A program made the position numbers and the translations under genes. Positions 32,423-44,260 of a stretch of 64,000 bases of DNA are shown here, in pieces (the first letter of the stretch is position 1; each line of letters opens with the position of its first letter). Under the pieces are notes generated by a model that did not search any database, had not been told where the DNA came from, and worked only from the letters and a program-made list of their open reading frames with translations. Origin of the DNA: Adineta vaga (Eukaryota > Rotifera); assembly GCA_021613535.1 (NCBI GenBank), contig CP075493.1, positions 15,128,001 through 15,192,000 of the forward strand. Reading direction: 5' to 3'.

Positions 32423-33469
32423 TTACACCTGTTGCTGAGCATTTCGACGACTTGCAGTTAACACTTGTATGGGACCCACAGTATGTCTTCTTTGCCAAAA
32501 TAATATTACATTTCGACATTTAGTTAATAATTCAGGTAATGATATAACACATGCAAATGGAGTGAAGAATATAACCCAATGGACAAAAAAGATCGCATCA
32601 CTGTAATAATCGGGTGCCACAGTTCGCGGTAAGCCACCTGAATAAGCGGCATACATAATCATCGGTGGTAATACTAAAACAGTATAGAGAAAAGATATTG
32701 GAAATAATTGATAGGCCATTTTCTTATAATTTCTCCAATCGATTCTTTGATGAATACGGTATTTTTGACATAAAACACGTACAAATAGAGCTGCACTAAA
32801 TATGGCAATCGCAAATGCAGGTAAAATACAATGTGCAATACTATCATATAATGAAATCTCAGGAATACGAGTAACACATGAATAGCGACCACATTGTCTA
32901 GCTGTGTATTTCAATGGAATATCACAAGAAACAATGAAGATCATAACAAAATAAAATATTACAGGATATAAGATGCACATCATCAAAGGAATATAATGAA
33001 AGAAAAGACGTTTCATTCTTGTTGCAAACCAATCTGAATGGAAAATTAAGATATGACGTTCCATCGATGCCCAAGTCATTAAAATATAATTTGATACGAT
33101 TGTTATTGAATCCATAAATGTCCAAGTATAACACAAGGCAGTCGTTGATACTATAGCAATACCATTACGATAAAAATAAATGTTCCACAAAACAGCAGTA
33201 AGCTCTTCAATCAGTCCAACAAATAGAAGAAGTATGATAACATGATTGTGAAGTGCTGTACGAAGTGCTCTGTTTTTGAGAAAATGATAAAGAACAAAGA
33301 AAGTAACAATCATAGATGGAATAAGAGGCACTAGTTGAAGCCAGAAACGTATATAAGAGGGTATTGCCATATGATATTTGTATTCTCCGTCAAATATTAA
33401 TGAAAAATGAAAAATAAGATATTTTGAATTGAACTCTGAATGAATATATTTTTCTAATATATATCTCAA
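32423..33469 (-). CDS. Rhodopsin-like seven-transmembrane receptor
   Basis: 348 residues from the first Met, about 315 from an internal Met (MAIPSYIRFW) at 33370 that may be the better start. Seven hydrophobic segments are visible. TM1 (LVPLIPSMIVTFFVLYHFL), a TM3-end motif MERH in place of DRY, a Cys in extracellular loop 2, and TM6-TM7 (LFPISFLYTVLVLPPMIMY; VHWVIFFTPFACVISLPELL) fit the class A fold in a divergent form. It is similar in style to the receptor at 59489-60502. Ligand unknown; such receptors form large expanded families in bdelloids. Confidence 0.75.
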   Translation of the reverse strand: MRYILEKYIHSEFNSKYLIFHFSLIFDGEYKYHMAIPSYIRFWLQLVPLIPSMIVTFFVLYHFLKNRALRTALHNHVIILLLFVGLIEELTAVLWNIYFYRNGIAIVSTTALCYTWTFMDSITIVSNYILMTWASMERHILIFHSDWFATRMKRLFFHYIPLMMCILYPVIFYFVMIFIVSCDIPLKYTARQCGRYSCVTRIPEISLYDSIAHCILPAFAIAIFSAALFVRVLCQKYRIHQRIDWRNYKKMAYQLFPISFLYTVLVLPPMIMYAAYSGGLPRTVAPDYYSDAIFFVHWVIFFTPFACVISLPELLTKCRNVILFWQRRHTVGPIQVLTASRRNAQQQV

Positions 33470-34938
33470 ATGAAATGAAGAAACTTTCTATAGAATAATA
33501 AAAATATCTCTCCTATATATACGTTTTCTAGTCTATAGATGTAAATACAAATACAATTTCATCTAAAGATTAAACAACTTAGCGAGTATTTGTCAAAAGT
33601 AAATGCTCTCATCGAAACTGAATAAGAATATTACACTATAGAGGAACCAGTTTTATTTATATTTGTAAACCTACGTTATTAATTTAAAGCTTATTGTCAT
33701 TTTATGCAATTTCTAATTACCTACTGTACGACGTATAAGTATCAATCTTTTTCTTGAATATGGAACCTTTGATAATACACTTAAACGAGTAATACTTTAT
33801 GGAAAATGAAATTATTTCTGAACATGTAAAATATTTCAAAATTAATCAGAAAAAAATTCTATATCGAAAAGCATCGTCTTGTTCAGACATATGTCATAAT
33901 TCTATACTCTTAGTAATTATATTTATTAATAGATTGTTTGTTATGTCAATCAAGTAAATATCTCACAAAAGATGGAAATTGAAATATGAAGAAATATTCT
34001 ACTTACAATTTTTAATTAGTAGATTTACAGTAAAATCATTGAGTTCAACTAAGAAAGTCAAAGAAAAGTTTTGATATATAAAATTTATTTAATTAAGTTT
34101 GTAAAAATACAAACTCGTGATTTTTCAAGTAGAAATAAAACAGAATAAATGTACTATAGAAGATTCGAAAGACCTGATATAAATTTGAATTAGTTTTCTG
34201 AGTGAAGTTTTTTTCTGATGAATAGACTATTGGTTACTACGCAAGAAATAATACATCAAATAAACATTCGAATTTTTCTTAAAGGAAACCCTATATTAAA
34301 ATTTTGAATTTACCGTGATTTGATGATCATTGAGAGAAAAAACCAATGTATAATTCAAGGAATAGAGGATTAAATTATCGGGAAAAAAGATGAAGCTAGT
34401 GTGGAAACATGATATAGAATTCTGAGGAAGATCTTTTAATAGAAAGATAGTCTTATCATATAGTTCGATGTCATCTATATGTCTTTTTGCTAGTGGAAAG
34501 TAGTGATGTAACCAAGGTATGGCGCATGACTAGGTGGCGCCCCCTCACCCGAATATTTTTGCAATGAAAACTTACCGCTATGATAGATTCGATCACCTCA
34601 ACTATTCGTAGATGATTTTTGCTATCCGAATAGAATTCTTGCACATTTTGAAGAAATTGTCTTTCAAAACATAGTCGGTATAAATAGCAATGAAAGTTCG
34701 AGTGATGCTATCTCGTTTAATTAAATTATGTCAATTTTCATCTTCTTTAAAATCATTATCAGTAGATTTAAGTCAATGTATTGTCGATGAAGTTAAAATT
34801 ATTGCTTTAATAGTTTATGAAAAACTTTGCAAATCTATGAAACAATCAAAAATCTTAAATCTTTAATTGGAATTATAAAATAAAGTATCCTGATATTAAA
34901 TCGATTGCATCTTCAGAGAACACTTCCTATTCGCGAAA
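33470..34938. other. Intergenic region
   Basis: Very AT-rich; no gene, RNA or repeat could be supported. Confidence 0.4.
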
Positions 34939-35360
34939 TGTATAGGGTGAATCCATGAGGACCCATCCACTTTTTTGGAAAGGTCTTTTTTTTTCGATTT
35001 TTTTTTGTTCACAAGACTGATCTCGACTAGAAAACACTTTCGGTTAAAAAAAATGAAGTACTCTTACCCAAAAATTCCGAGTTTTCGGGCATTTTCGCGG
35101 AACATTTGACTAGTTTTCATGTCATTTTATCAATTTTTTTTCACAGTAATTGACCGAAAAAGACGTATGTTCCGAAAGAATATTCTATATGTTGGTGCTT
35201 TCCGCTTATAAGAAAGCTGAAAATGACTCCTTAGCTATTTTTCATCGAGGATCAGCCTGAAGCGCTGAAAAAATCGTGAAAAAAAGATTTCTTCAATGAT
35301 TTTATTCGAAAATTAAATTTTCCAAAAACTGGATGGCTTCTTATGGATTCACCCTATACA
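34939..35360. mobile_element. 422-bp inverted-repeat element (mariner-type MITE candidate)
   Basis: The ends are perfect inverted repeats over 18 bp (TGTATAGGGTGAATCCAT), with imperfect pairing continuing inward (CCATCCA(C/G)TTTTTGGAAA). The outermost TGTA/TACA could include a TA target duplication, giving TA-TAGGGTGAATCC as the terminus. It has homopolymer-rich AT interior without a credible ORF. This suits a non-autonomous Tc1/mariner-like element. Confidence 0.8.
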
Positions 35361-35618
35361 TTCTTGTACAGCATTGCCATCCAGAATCGAGTTGTAACGA
35401 CAAACTGGTTGAGTAGCTGACCGCTTCTCTCGGTCTAGATGTTTATTCGGCTATCTCACATACTCAGAGTGTAACCACTCTACAATACAATGAACGCTTA
35501 TATAGAGAGAGGAAGAGAGAGAAGAACAAGAGGATACGCATGATTGGGAGAGATGATCATATATTGATATCACCACATGGGCTGATATCTTTATCGTTAC
35601 ACGAGTGCCAGCAATTTC

Positions 35619-35642
35619 GGGTGTGGGTGTGGGTGAGAGTGT
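35619..35642 (+). repeat. Single telomere-like G-rich arm
   Basis: GGGTGTGGGTGTGGGTGAGA without a nearby C-rich partner. It contains two exact TGTGGG units. Confidence 0.65.
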
Positions 35643-35889
35643 ATCATTGTTGCAATAAATAACATGAAACGTGTCGGTGAATCAAACATCTGCATATATT
35701 TACATTTTCACAAGAATAAATTCATTTATTTGTGTTATTTTTTACTTAGTATATCGATTGTTGACAAGCAAGAGTTATTGAGACAGAGATTGAATTCAGA
35801 CGGATTAATCAGTAGCTGAAACATCTTGAAATCTAAAAATGATATCATTTACTTTTTGTTTTATAGAATATTAGTTTTATCGTTTCTCC

Positions 35890-36172
35890 CCAGGTCGATG
35901 ATTCCGAGGGCCGTTTCCGGCATCGTTTAAGGCATGAAACGGCTAGAAAACGACCCAATTCATGCCCGAAACGGGCATAAACGACTGGCGTTTTTCGCCG
36001 TTTTCCATCGTAATCCGTTAACCCAGATTTGTATATGTAGTTTCACCGGAACGGAAACGGCGCCGTTTCAGTTCGTTTCCGATGATATGCGGTGGACCGT
36101 ATCGATCCCCTTTTCAAGCCTTTTTATGCCTGAAACGAGACGTTTTTCAGACGTTTTACGCCGGAAGTAGTA
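35890..36172. repeat. CpG-rich palindromic island with CGTTTC/GAAACG motifs
   Basis: A GC-rich block in AT-rich surroundings, dense in CGTTT(C/T) and GAAACG words on both strands. It contains the perfect palindrome AAACGGCGCCGTTT and the hairpin TGCCCGAAACGGGCA. The 78-codon frame across it is compositional. It is probably a repeat unit or fragment of a mobile element; type unknown. Confidence 0.5.
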
Positions 36173-36430
36173 ATCTTCATTTATTTGTTCCATTATAACT
36201 ATAAGCTGTTTCATTTCCACATATAATCTTTTATTGAAATACAACATGTTCGAACACATAAGCAAAAACACAGCTTTTATCACTACCAGTTTCATAAATG
36301 ACACGAAAACACACAATAAAAAAAGACGCGTACAATAAAACAAAATATTTTCAGAATAATCAAACAACATACAAAATATATAGTTCAAACAAAATGAATA
36401 TCTAAGAAATTCAAATAACATACCATTTTA

Positions 36431-38374
36431 TTAATCTTTATGTTCCACATCAACTGTTTCTAAATCTGGATAAGAATTTTGTGTATTCGTGATTATAAAA
36501 TCAGGATCTCGAGGAATTTCATTAGTTGTTGCAGCTTGTCTTTGAACAGTTCGTTGTCTTTCTTTTCTTGAACCAAAATCATATAAAAATCGACTAAGTT
36601 TTACTCGAAGTGAATTAGTGTAATAACGACGATATCCATCATGAGATAATTTGTATTTTACTCGAATAGCTTCTAAAAGATAGAAATAGAATCAGTAATT
36701 CATTGTCATGTTAAACGATAAGTAATAAATAGATTTTTAATCAACATTAGATTATGTTCATTCTTCACAGCTATAGAAATAGTTTGTGCTTATCTATCCA
36801 AAAGTTAAAACTAGTGTTACTGTTCAAGAGAAGATCACTACTAAATAAACTATCTCAATGATGAAAACAAACGACTGTTTGGTTCTGAGTGTCATAAAAT
36901 ATTTATGAAGCTTACCATTTAATTTTTCAAAACGTGCTGGATCTAAAACATCTTTCTGGTACAGATGAGCCGATTGTGATGGTAATAAACTAGATTTTAA
37001 TTCAGCTTCTGTAAATAGTTCACGTAGAAGTTGCCTTCCATAGTCACCAGGATCTCGACCAACTATATTCAACAAATTTATATTCTTCCATATCTACAAT
37101 GATAAGACAAAAGATAAAATACTCGAACCATCGTATTCATTACTTACAACTTCAGATGGAAAATTTTCTGAATCATTTTCAGTACGAAAAGCATCTAAAC
37201 TATCAGATTTCTAGAAAAATTCAATCACAGATAGCATTTGGATTGTAAATGGTAAAAAGCTGAAAACATACGGATGATGATGGTACTGTTAAATTAGCAA
37301 CTTTTTTTGTTAATTTCGATATGTTTTGTTGAACTAAACGCATACCAGCAACCATTTGACGTTTAAAATCAGAATCTAAAAAAATTGTATCAATAAGTGG
37401 TTTATATAAAAATGGTACCATACCACCAACATTAATATCAGCATTATCAATATTTTCATTGGAATGAACATTAGCAGTTTGAAGTACATGATCTGATCTT
37501 GCATCATCAACTTAACATATGGAAACAAAATCAACATCGATTACGAATAGTAAAATATTGACTAAGCAACTCAATTTTACCTGCAATATTTTCTTGACGT
37601 GAACGATGTGTAGTTGTCTTACCATTATTGTTATGAGCAACATGAATAGAGGATCGAATTGGTTGATTTCTGTCTAATGAAAAATCTAAACGTAAGATCA
37701 GTTTAAAAATATAATATTCTTCACTAATAAACAAACTGACTTCGAGCACGATTTTCATTTTCACCAATTTTCTTCGATCGTTTCAAAGCAGCTGAAAAAT
37801 GATACAAAATGATTCATCAAAATATATAATGAAAATATTTACGCGTTCGAAAACCATCAGAAGGTCGTTTCATAACATTTGTCGACAAATTATTGTATGA
37901 TGAACAATCATTATTGTTATCATCATCATCGTGCTCATCATCGTCATTAGTTTCATCATCTAAAGATAAACTTTAAAGTAGTCTTAATAATGCATCAAAC
38001 AAATAAGTTACATTCATCATTTTCAACATCGTCATCTTCCAATTGTGATTCTTGCATTCTTAAATTTAATTCTTGTCGACATTGATCAAGAGTACCTGTA
38101 AATATAGAAAATTAATGTTTTTTTTTCAATGATATTGTTATCAGTTGCGAAAAAGTGAGTTCTTACCAGAGGTTATCACTTGTACTTGACCATTTACATT
38201 ATTTATTACAGCTTTATCATTTGTTAATTGCTGAATACTTGTACGACCAATTATTCGATATTTTGCTGGATAATCATAAGAAACCAAATAATAATGTGGT
38301 TGAATAGGATCAGATGGAGAAAATATTTGTTTGGGTTTTTTCGAGCGTTCACTTCGATGACGTATAGTTTCCAT
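36431..38374 (-). CDS. BEN-domain protein
   Basis: Multi-exon minus-strand gene starting at ATG 38374. Main exons, approximate ends: 38374-38167, 38095-38012, 37957-37845, 37793-37740, 37675-37582, 37514-37272, 37211-37148, 37093-36916 and 36672-36431 (stop TAA). N-terminus METIRHRSERSKKPKQIF, then a YYLVSYDYPAKYRIIGRTSI segment and acidic Asp/Glu-rich linkers. The last two exons form a BEN domain (GRDPGDYGRQLLRELFTEAE ... KYKLSHDGYRRYYTNSLRVK). BEN domains bind DNA or chromatin proteins and occur in animal nuclear factors and in some viral and transposon proteins. It lies 125 bp downstream of, and on the same strand as, the transposase-domain gene, so the two may belong to one mobile element. 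Exon limits in the middle are less certain. Confidence 0.7.
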
Positions 38375-38498
38375 GAAAATTTAGAGAGAGGTAAGAGTTT
38401 AGATCTGAAATAACAAAGAAGATTTAGATAAAAAAGTTTTCTTAAGAATTATCACAAGGTTTCAACTTCAGATAATAAACAAAACTTATTCAAAAGAT

Positions 38499-40906
38499 TT
38501 AATCGTGTTCGTTATATGTCGAGATAGGTGTAACAATTATACAACTATTCATTTGAAAGACAATGCAATGTTTTTTAATTAATTCTATACACACAAAATT
38601 TCTTTTACTAGGATGATTTTCTAGAACAAAGAAAAACATATCTAACGGTTTTTCTAATACGTGAAAATACTTAGAGTCCTTAAAGTTACTACTGTACTTT
38701 TGCTGTATACGGTGTTCATTAATACAAGCATAAGATTTATCTTGACTTCGAGTGGTTAAGAAAAATTCAATGGTTCCAAATTTCGGACACATTTGATCAC
38801 TAAAATATTGAACAAAATAACTAATTGAACGACCACGCTTGTTGTATAACAAAGCATGATACATCTGTTGATTAATAATAAAACGTCGATAAATACTAAA
38901 ACAGTCATGTACCTGTTCACAGTTACATAACTGTTTATGAACAATATCATTATTGATAATTGAATCAAGCACTAGATCATATGGTTCATTATCAATTTTT
39001 AAACATGTTGATGGTTTATCATGTAAAGAATAATCAATATTATAATAAAATGTAATTAATTCTCCATGATATCGACTACCATGATGATTTGATCCGATTT
39101 TACCAATTAAACCTTCTTGTCCAAAACAACCTATATTTGATAATGAACCATAATATTTATAAATAGTTACCATATGTTGATGCAAATGTAATACCAAGTT
39201 TTGTAAACCATCAAAATAATCGTCATGATCATGATAAAATAATTTGAATAGTTCATCAGCTATTGTACTTGTTTCTGGTCCTAGTACTGGTGCTGTATGT
39301 AATAAACGGAGAAAACATATATATAAAGCAAAATGTGACAATCGTTCAATTGACAAATACAATTGGAAATGTGGTAAAAATCCATATAGCAAAATATTTT
39401 TTATTTCATTAGCTTTCACATTTGCAAACTTGTTTATACACCTCATTTTTCGATTAAAATAATGTGGAAATTGTTGTTGACTTATTATTTGATCAAGTTC
39501 TACACGTTCACGTGGTGTGAGACGTTGATACAGACTTAATATACATGCTTTACCATGTCCTAGTAAACTTACATGCATATAATCGATTAAAACTGATTCA
39601 GGTAATGGTAAATCTAATATTGTTTGAAGCATTGATAAACCTTTATGTCCTAATATAACATTTTTCTTGTCATGTGCCATAAGTGATTGTTGTAAATATG
39701 AATGTGAACGTCGAAGAACTAATGATGATTGATATTTATACTGACGTTTGTTATCAATATGTTCGCCACGAATGTAACAAAAGAAACAGCAGTTGTAGCC
39801 ACCATGTCCTATAAAATTCAGAATCTTAGCCAACGCTGGACAATCTCCAGTAATCGAGAATATTTTTAGTTTGTAACTCAGATGCTTCTTGACATAAAAA
39901 TCTAAAATACAAAAGGCAAATTATTAATGTCAAAGACACAAAGAACTAAGGTAATCATAACAGATATATTATTAAAATAAAATGAAAGATGCACTTCTGA
40001 AATTCCCATGATAATAAGTTTCTCATTAAATTATTTCCGCTAAGAAAGATGATTAATAACGATAGACAATAAATACTGTAAACAATAATGAGATTAATGC
40101 TAAAACGTATGTTTGATTTTTCAGTCATATTCAAAGAAATATTTGTTGATGTCTAATATATAGTACGTTACGAAACACCATCATACAATACAAAATTTAA
40201 AAAATATTTTGTACATATTTTTGCTCTAAATAAAGAGCTACTATCTGTAAAGAGAAACTACCTGTCAGATTTGTGCTTTTCTGTCTTGCTTTTTTTTCAA
40301 AACTAGGTACATACCTTGTTTTTTGATACTATGTAATTCATTTATAATCGGTTTCAGCCAAAGATCTGGATCAGGTTCAACATATCCAATCCATATTGAT
40401 AACGAAATCATGTTATGACGTCGATATCGAAGTATTGATGGTAATTCAACAAATGCACCACTAAATAACCACATTTTTAATCCAGTTGATTTCGTCAGAG
40501 AAATTCCATCCAAATGTAATATCAAACTAATCATATTTTCTGTTCCAAATTGATCGAGTAACTGTTTGTATAAAATGCCGAATGGAATATCTTGTGTATT
40601 ATCAGCATCAATACCATTTAAAAATTTTTCTTTATATTCTTCAATAGAAGGAAATAAACGTCGTAACATACCTGTTAATACAGTTCGAATATCGATATCA
40701 TAAATATTGGCTTGCATTTTTTCGTTGGTAACACGGCATGTTAAACATTTTTTTTCTTCAGGATATATAATTGATTTACACATCAAACAAATAGTTCTAC
40801 GGACAAACAGATTTTGAATATTTAATGAAAATAATAAATCTTCATATGTGGATGGAAAGTTATGTGGAATAGGTAAAATTGATTTAATTAACCCTGAAAC
40901 GCCCAC
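38499..40906 (-). CDS. TNP/CACTA-like transposase-domain protein, 5' end cut by piggyBac
   Basis: Two exons, 40906-40315 and 39901-38499, join in frame across a 413-bp GT-AG intron to about 660 residues. The first has a zinc-binding CxxC pair (CLMCKSI, CLTC) and HLDGISLTKSTGLKMW ... ELPSILRYRR, the pattern of invertebrate transposase-domain-containing proteins. The second begins KIFSITGDCPALAKILNFIG, then HGGYNCCFFCYIRG, LGHKGLSML and VLIDYMHVSLLGHGKACIL, all typical of that group. The catalytic acidic triad could not be assigned. The true 5' end is across the piggyBac insertion: with one TTAA kept, the frame continues into an ATG at 43775-43773, five codons upstream. So the gene is interrupted just after a candidate start; the first residues shown here come from the inserted element. 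Confidence 0.7.
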
Positions 40907-43759
40907 CTGGGGTCCATGCGGACCCCAGTTAGTTTCATTCTAATGTTTTACATATACGATGACAGATTATATCACGCCACTCTAGATATGCTCTAGTGAA
41001 GAGTAGTAGAGTATACTATAGAAAGCATTCGCTTATCTCTTTAAGTCATCTATGAGATAAATTACTTCAAAATGCATATATACGTATATTGCCCACCTGG
41101 GGTCCAACTGGACCCCATATTATAACATTAGTTTTCTCCTAATATTTGATTATAAATTTTTCATTCTCATATTTTATACATCTGTCCATTCCTGTGGGAA
41201 TATTCTATAGCTGTCTAATAAACTATGAATCATATCAGTCGCATTACAACGGTATATTCTGCATATCTGACTATTCTTACAACTCTTCTGTTATTTTTTT
41301 AAATAATTATGTCTCCAATGTAAAATTTGAATATTTTCATGAATAATACTATTGTGCAGTACCACTCTACATGCATAGGTTTTTCTTTCTGCTATTGCTA
41401 TGACGTCATTATATATACATACTATATGTATATCTTATTTCGTTCTGCTATCATACGTGCATACGTACATCATTTTTCTGGTATGTTCAAGTACACATGT
41501 TTTTGTTCTCGTTCTTTCTATATGGATGAGATATGCTCTCTCTTGTAGCTTCTAGTAATTCCACTTATTTCTGCCATTTTCTAGCGAGTTCTTCGATTTT
41601 CTTCATAAAAACCTATATAAACCCATTCACTGAAATAGTAAAGTCATTATATATCTCACTAAATTACGACTATTATACGAAAACATATGGATTTGAAGAA
41701 ACGCTCTAATTTCAATCAATCGAAACACGGATCTCGATATTCTAAGCACTTCAACGATGAGTCGAACGACGAAGATGATGATGTTGATAATGATTCTGAA
41801 GATGACGAAACACCTTCTACTCTTCAAGACAGTTCTGATGAATCAGATGGTGGCGTGGTTGAAATGGATTCAGATGATGAATCTGGTACAAGTACTGTTG
41901 AAACTGGAAGTAACAGTGATGATGAACCACCTAGACGTCGAGCAAAACGTCAACCAAAGGTTGAGCAATCGCCGGTTCAAATATTTACAGCAAAATCTGG
42001 ACGTCAATGGACATCAAAGGAACCTCCCAAACGACAAATACCATCAGCCAATATCTTACGCCAGCAAAATGGTGTTGGACGACCTGCTGCAGGTATACAA
42101 ACAGTGAAAGAAGCATTTCAGGTTCTGATCACTCAAGCAATGGTTCTTATTTTGGTTAAGGAAACTAATCGACGAGCGCATCTGATCTTGGAACAATGGA
42201 ATAAGAAAAATTCTGGTAAAGAATACCAATGGAGGGATACGGATCTCGAAGAAATGTGGGCTTTCATTGGGTTATTACTCCTCGCAGGTGTTCATCGAGC
42301 AAAGAATGAAAGTTTGAATGAATTGTGGTCAATGATCAATGGACGGCCTATATTTCGAGCAACTATGTCCAAGAATCGTTTCAAAGCCTTACTTCAGTTT
42401 TGCCGATTTGACGATACAACAACACGAGAGGAAAGACAAAAGTCAGATAAACTAGCAGCAATACGAGATTTATGGACAATGTTCTTAGGCCGACTACAAA
42501 TATGCTACACGCCTGGTGGATCGCTTACGGTAGACGAACAGCTTATTCCAACTCGTGGTCGATGCAATTTTCGTCAATATATGCCTAGTAAACCGGGAAA
42601 ATATGGACTGAAGATCTTTTGGTGTTGTGATTCAGATACAGCATATCCTTTAAATGCTGAAGTTTATCTCGGTCATCAACCTGGAGCAGCAGCAGCTGCA
42701 GCTAAAGATACAAATCGAATTCGTAATTTAGTGAAACGATTAGTACATCCTTGGATCAATACAGGACGAACCATTACTACAGACAACTATTTTACCAGCG
42801 CAGATTTAGCAGAAGATCTTCTAGGTGTTCAAACAACTCTTGTAGGAACTATTCGACGAAACAAAAAGGAAATTCCACAGGAGCTGCAGCCAAATACACA
42901 ACGTCCCGAGCAATCATCGATATTTTGTTTCGATCGACAGCTAACACTAGTTAGTTATGTACCTAAAAAGTCACATGCCGTGATTCTGCTGTCATCTCTT
43001 CATCATGATCAGACAATTGTCGACGATGAAAAGAAAAAGCCAGAGATTATTTTATATTATAATAGCACAAAAGGTGGTGTTGATCATATGGACCAAATGG
43101 TTCAAACTTATTCGTGCAAGCGAAAGACAAAACGATGGCCAATGACTTTCTTTTTCAACATACTTGATCTTGGTGCTCTTGCTGCTTTTGTGGTATGGAC
43201 AACTAAAAATCCTCAATGGAATGAAAAGAAAAACTACCGTCGACGTCTATTTCTAATGGAATTAGGTTATGATTTTGTTCAGTTGCATTTGGATAGACGA
43301 CGACATCAACCACAGGCACTTCAAAAGAACGTTCTGATGGCTATACAAGCGATTGGACTAACTGTTACTACTTCACACCCATCTATCGTTTCAACGACTA
43401 CTACCAAACAACGTTGTCATTTTTGCCCAAGAGAGCGTGATCGCAAGGTTATTACTCACTGCTCAAGTTGTAATGCTCCCTGTTGTCCAGATCATCACAA
43501 AGTTGTTTGCACGACGTGTAGTGAAACATTTTTAGGATGAAAGTAGATTATACGAAAATGTTTTAGAAATAAACGATAAAATAACGAAATATAGTTTCTT
43601 TTTATAAGCTTATGAGTGTCTAAGAGACAAGCTATATACCACATAATACTACCATAGTAGACTACTTAAAAGGTGTATTATATCTATCTTATTGGGTTGG
43701 GGTCCATGCGGACCCCAGGTGGGTTATAAGTGGTAGTCCTACAGGTGGGCGTATGAGGG
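40892..43759 (+). mobile_element. Intact piggyBac DNA transposon
   Basis: 2868 bp flanked by TTAA at 40888-40891 and 43760-43763. Inverted ends CCCTGAAACGCCCACCTG (left) and CCCTCATACGCCCACCTG (right, read inward). Subterminal copies of the interrupted palindrome CTGGGGTCC-4nt-GGACCCCAG occur at about 40907-40928, 41098-41117 (degenerate arm) and 43698-43719. It contains one full-length transposase. TTAA duplication and a DDD transposase define the piggyBac superfamily. Confidence 0.93.
41687..43540 (+). CDS. PiggyBac transposase
   Basis: 617 residues, uninterrupted. A basic then very acidic N-terminus (Asp/Glu/Ser-rich, residues 25-85) precedes the DDE_Tnp_1_7 core: WAFIGLLLLAGVHRAKNESL, SLTVDEQLIPTRGRC (first Asp), TITTDNYFTSADLAEDLL (second Asp) and GGVDHMDQMV (third Asp). 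The C-terminal Cys-rich domain has CHFCPRE, CSSCNAPCC, H and CTTC, as expected for the zinc-binding end of these enzymes. All three catalytic aspartates are present, so it may be active. The alanine run AAAAAAA(K) around residue 335 is unusual. Confidence 0.95.
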   Translation: MDLKKRSNFNQSKHGSRYSKHFNDESNDEDDDVDNDSEDDETPSTLQDSSDESDGGVVEMDSDDESGTSTVETGSNSDDEPPRRRAKRQPKVEQSPVQIFTAKSGRQWTSKEPPKRQIPSANILRQQNGVGRPAAGIQTVKEAFQVLITQAMVLILVKETNRRAHLILEQWNKKNSGKEYQWRDTDLEEMWAFIGLLLLAGVHRAKNESLNELWSMINGRPIFRATMSKNRFKALLQFCRFDDTTTREERQKSDKLAAIRDLWTMFLGRLQICYTPGGSLTVDEQLIPTRGRCNFRQYMPSKPGKYGLKIFWCCDSDTAYPLNAEVYLGHQPGAAAAAAKDTNRIRNLVKRLVHPWINTGRTITTDNYFTSADLAEDLLGVQTTLVGTIRRNKKEIPQELQPNTQRPEQSSIFCFDRQLTLVSYVPKKSHAVILLSSLHHDQTIVDDEKKKPEIILYYNSTKGGVDHMDQMVQTYSCKRKTKRWPMTFFFNILDLGALAAFVVWTTKNPQWNEKKNYRRRLFLMELGYDFVQLHLDRRRHQPQALQKNVLMAIQAIGLTVTTSHPSIVSTTTTKQRCHFCPRERDRKVITHCSSCNAPCCPDHHKVVCTTCSETFLG

Positions 43760-43835
43760 TTAAAAGGATATTCATGTACACACCCTCAATATAAATGATA
43801 CAATCTATGAATATACTGTCATCAATTTTGTTCAA

Positions 43836-44260
43836 TTAACTTGTACCACAAAACGTCAACTGCTGACTGTAATTATGTTGTGCATGACATCCAGGTGATG
43901 GACCAGCGGTAAATGATTCACCTTCATTACAATTGCTCATCATTATAAAACATTGATATGCATCCGCTGTCTAAATACAACGCAGTTGTTAGATACTGTA
44001 GTTCGATAAGTTTTACCAACAAATTGCGTAGCTATACAATTTAAAACTGCATTTGTCACTCTTTGATAACTATTTGCACAATTTCCACTTGAATCATCTA
44101 GATAATAATAATGATTATTTCAAGATACTTCATAACTTTGACAAGTCGCAACGAACGTTGTTGTTGTTGTTGTACATGCTAAATATGGTTCAAAATTTAT
44201 TCTATAAGATATTCGATCAAAACTTACGTGTTGCTACAGTAGCATTACAAGTAGTTGTAG
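43836..44260 (-). pseudogene. 3' part of a secreted Cys-rich protein, 5' end lost at hairpin
   Basis: Minus-strand exon pieces with Cys/Thr/Ser-rich translation: TTTCNATVAT just inside 44260, then CTTTTTFVATCQSYE, SSGNCANSYQRVTNAVLNCI and a last piece TADAYQCFIMMSNCNEGESF ... QLTFCGTS ending at TAA 43836. The introns are very small and their limits uncertain. The first recognisable exon starts directly against the telomere-like hairpin at 44261, so the upstream half is missing. No family recognised. Confidence 0.4.

Noticed and set aside
36068-36421. 117-codon minus-strand frame over the CpG island
   Set aside because: Spans the palindromic island and the 3' flank of the BEN gene; no domain and no splice connection.
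43740-43793. Apparent telomere-like hairpin (GTGGGCGTATGAGGG ... CACACCCTCAATAT)
   Set aside because: The G-rich side is the terminal repeat of the piggyBac element. Only the C-rich side (about 43779-43793) could be a telomere-like arm.
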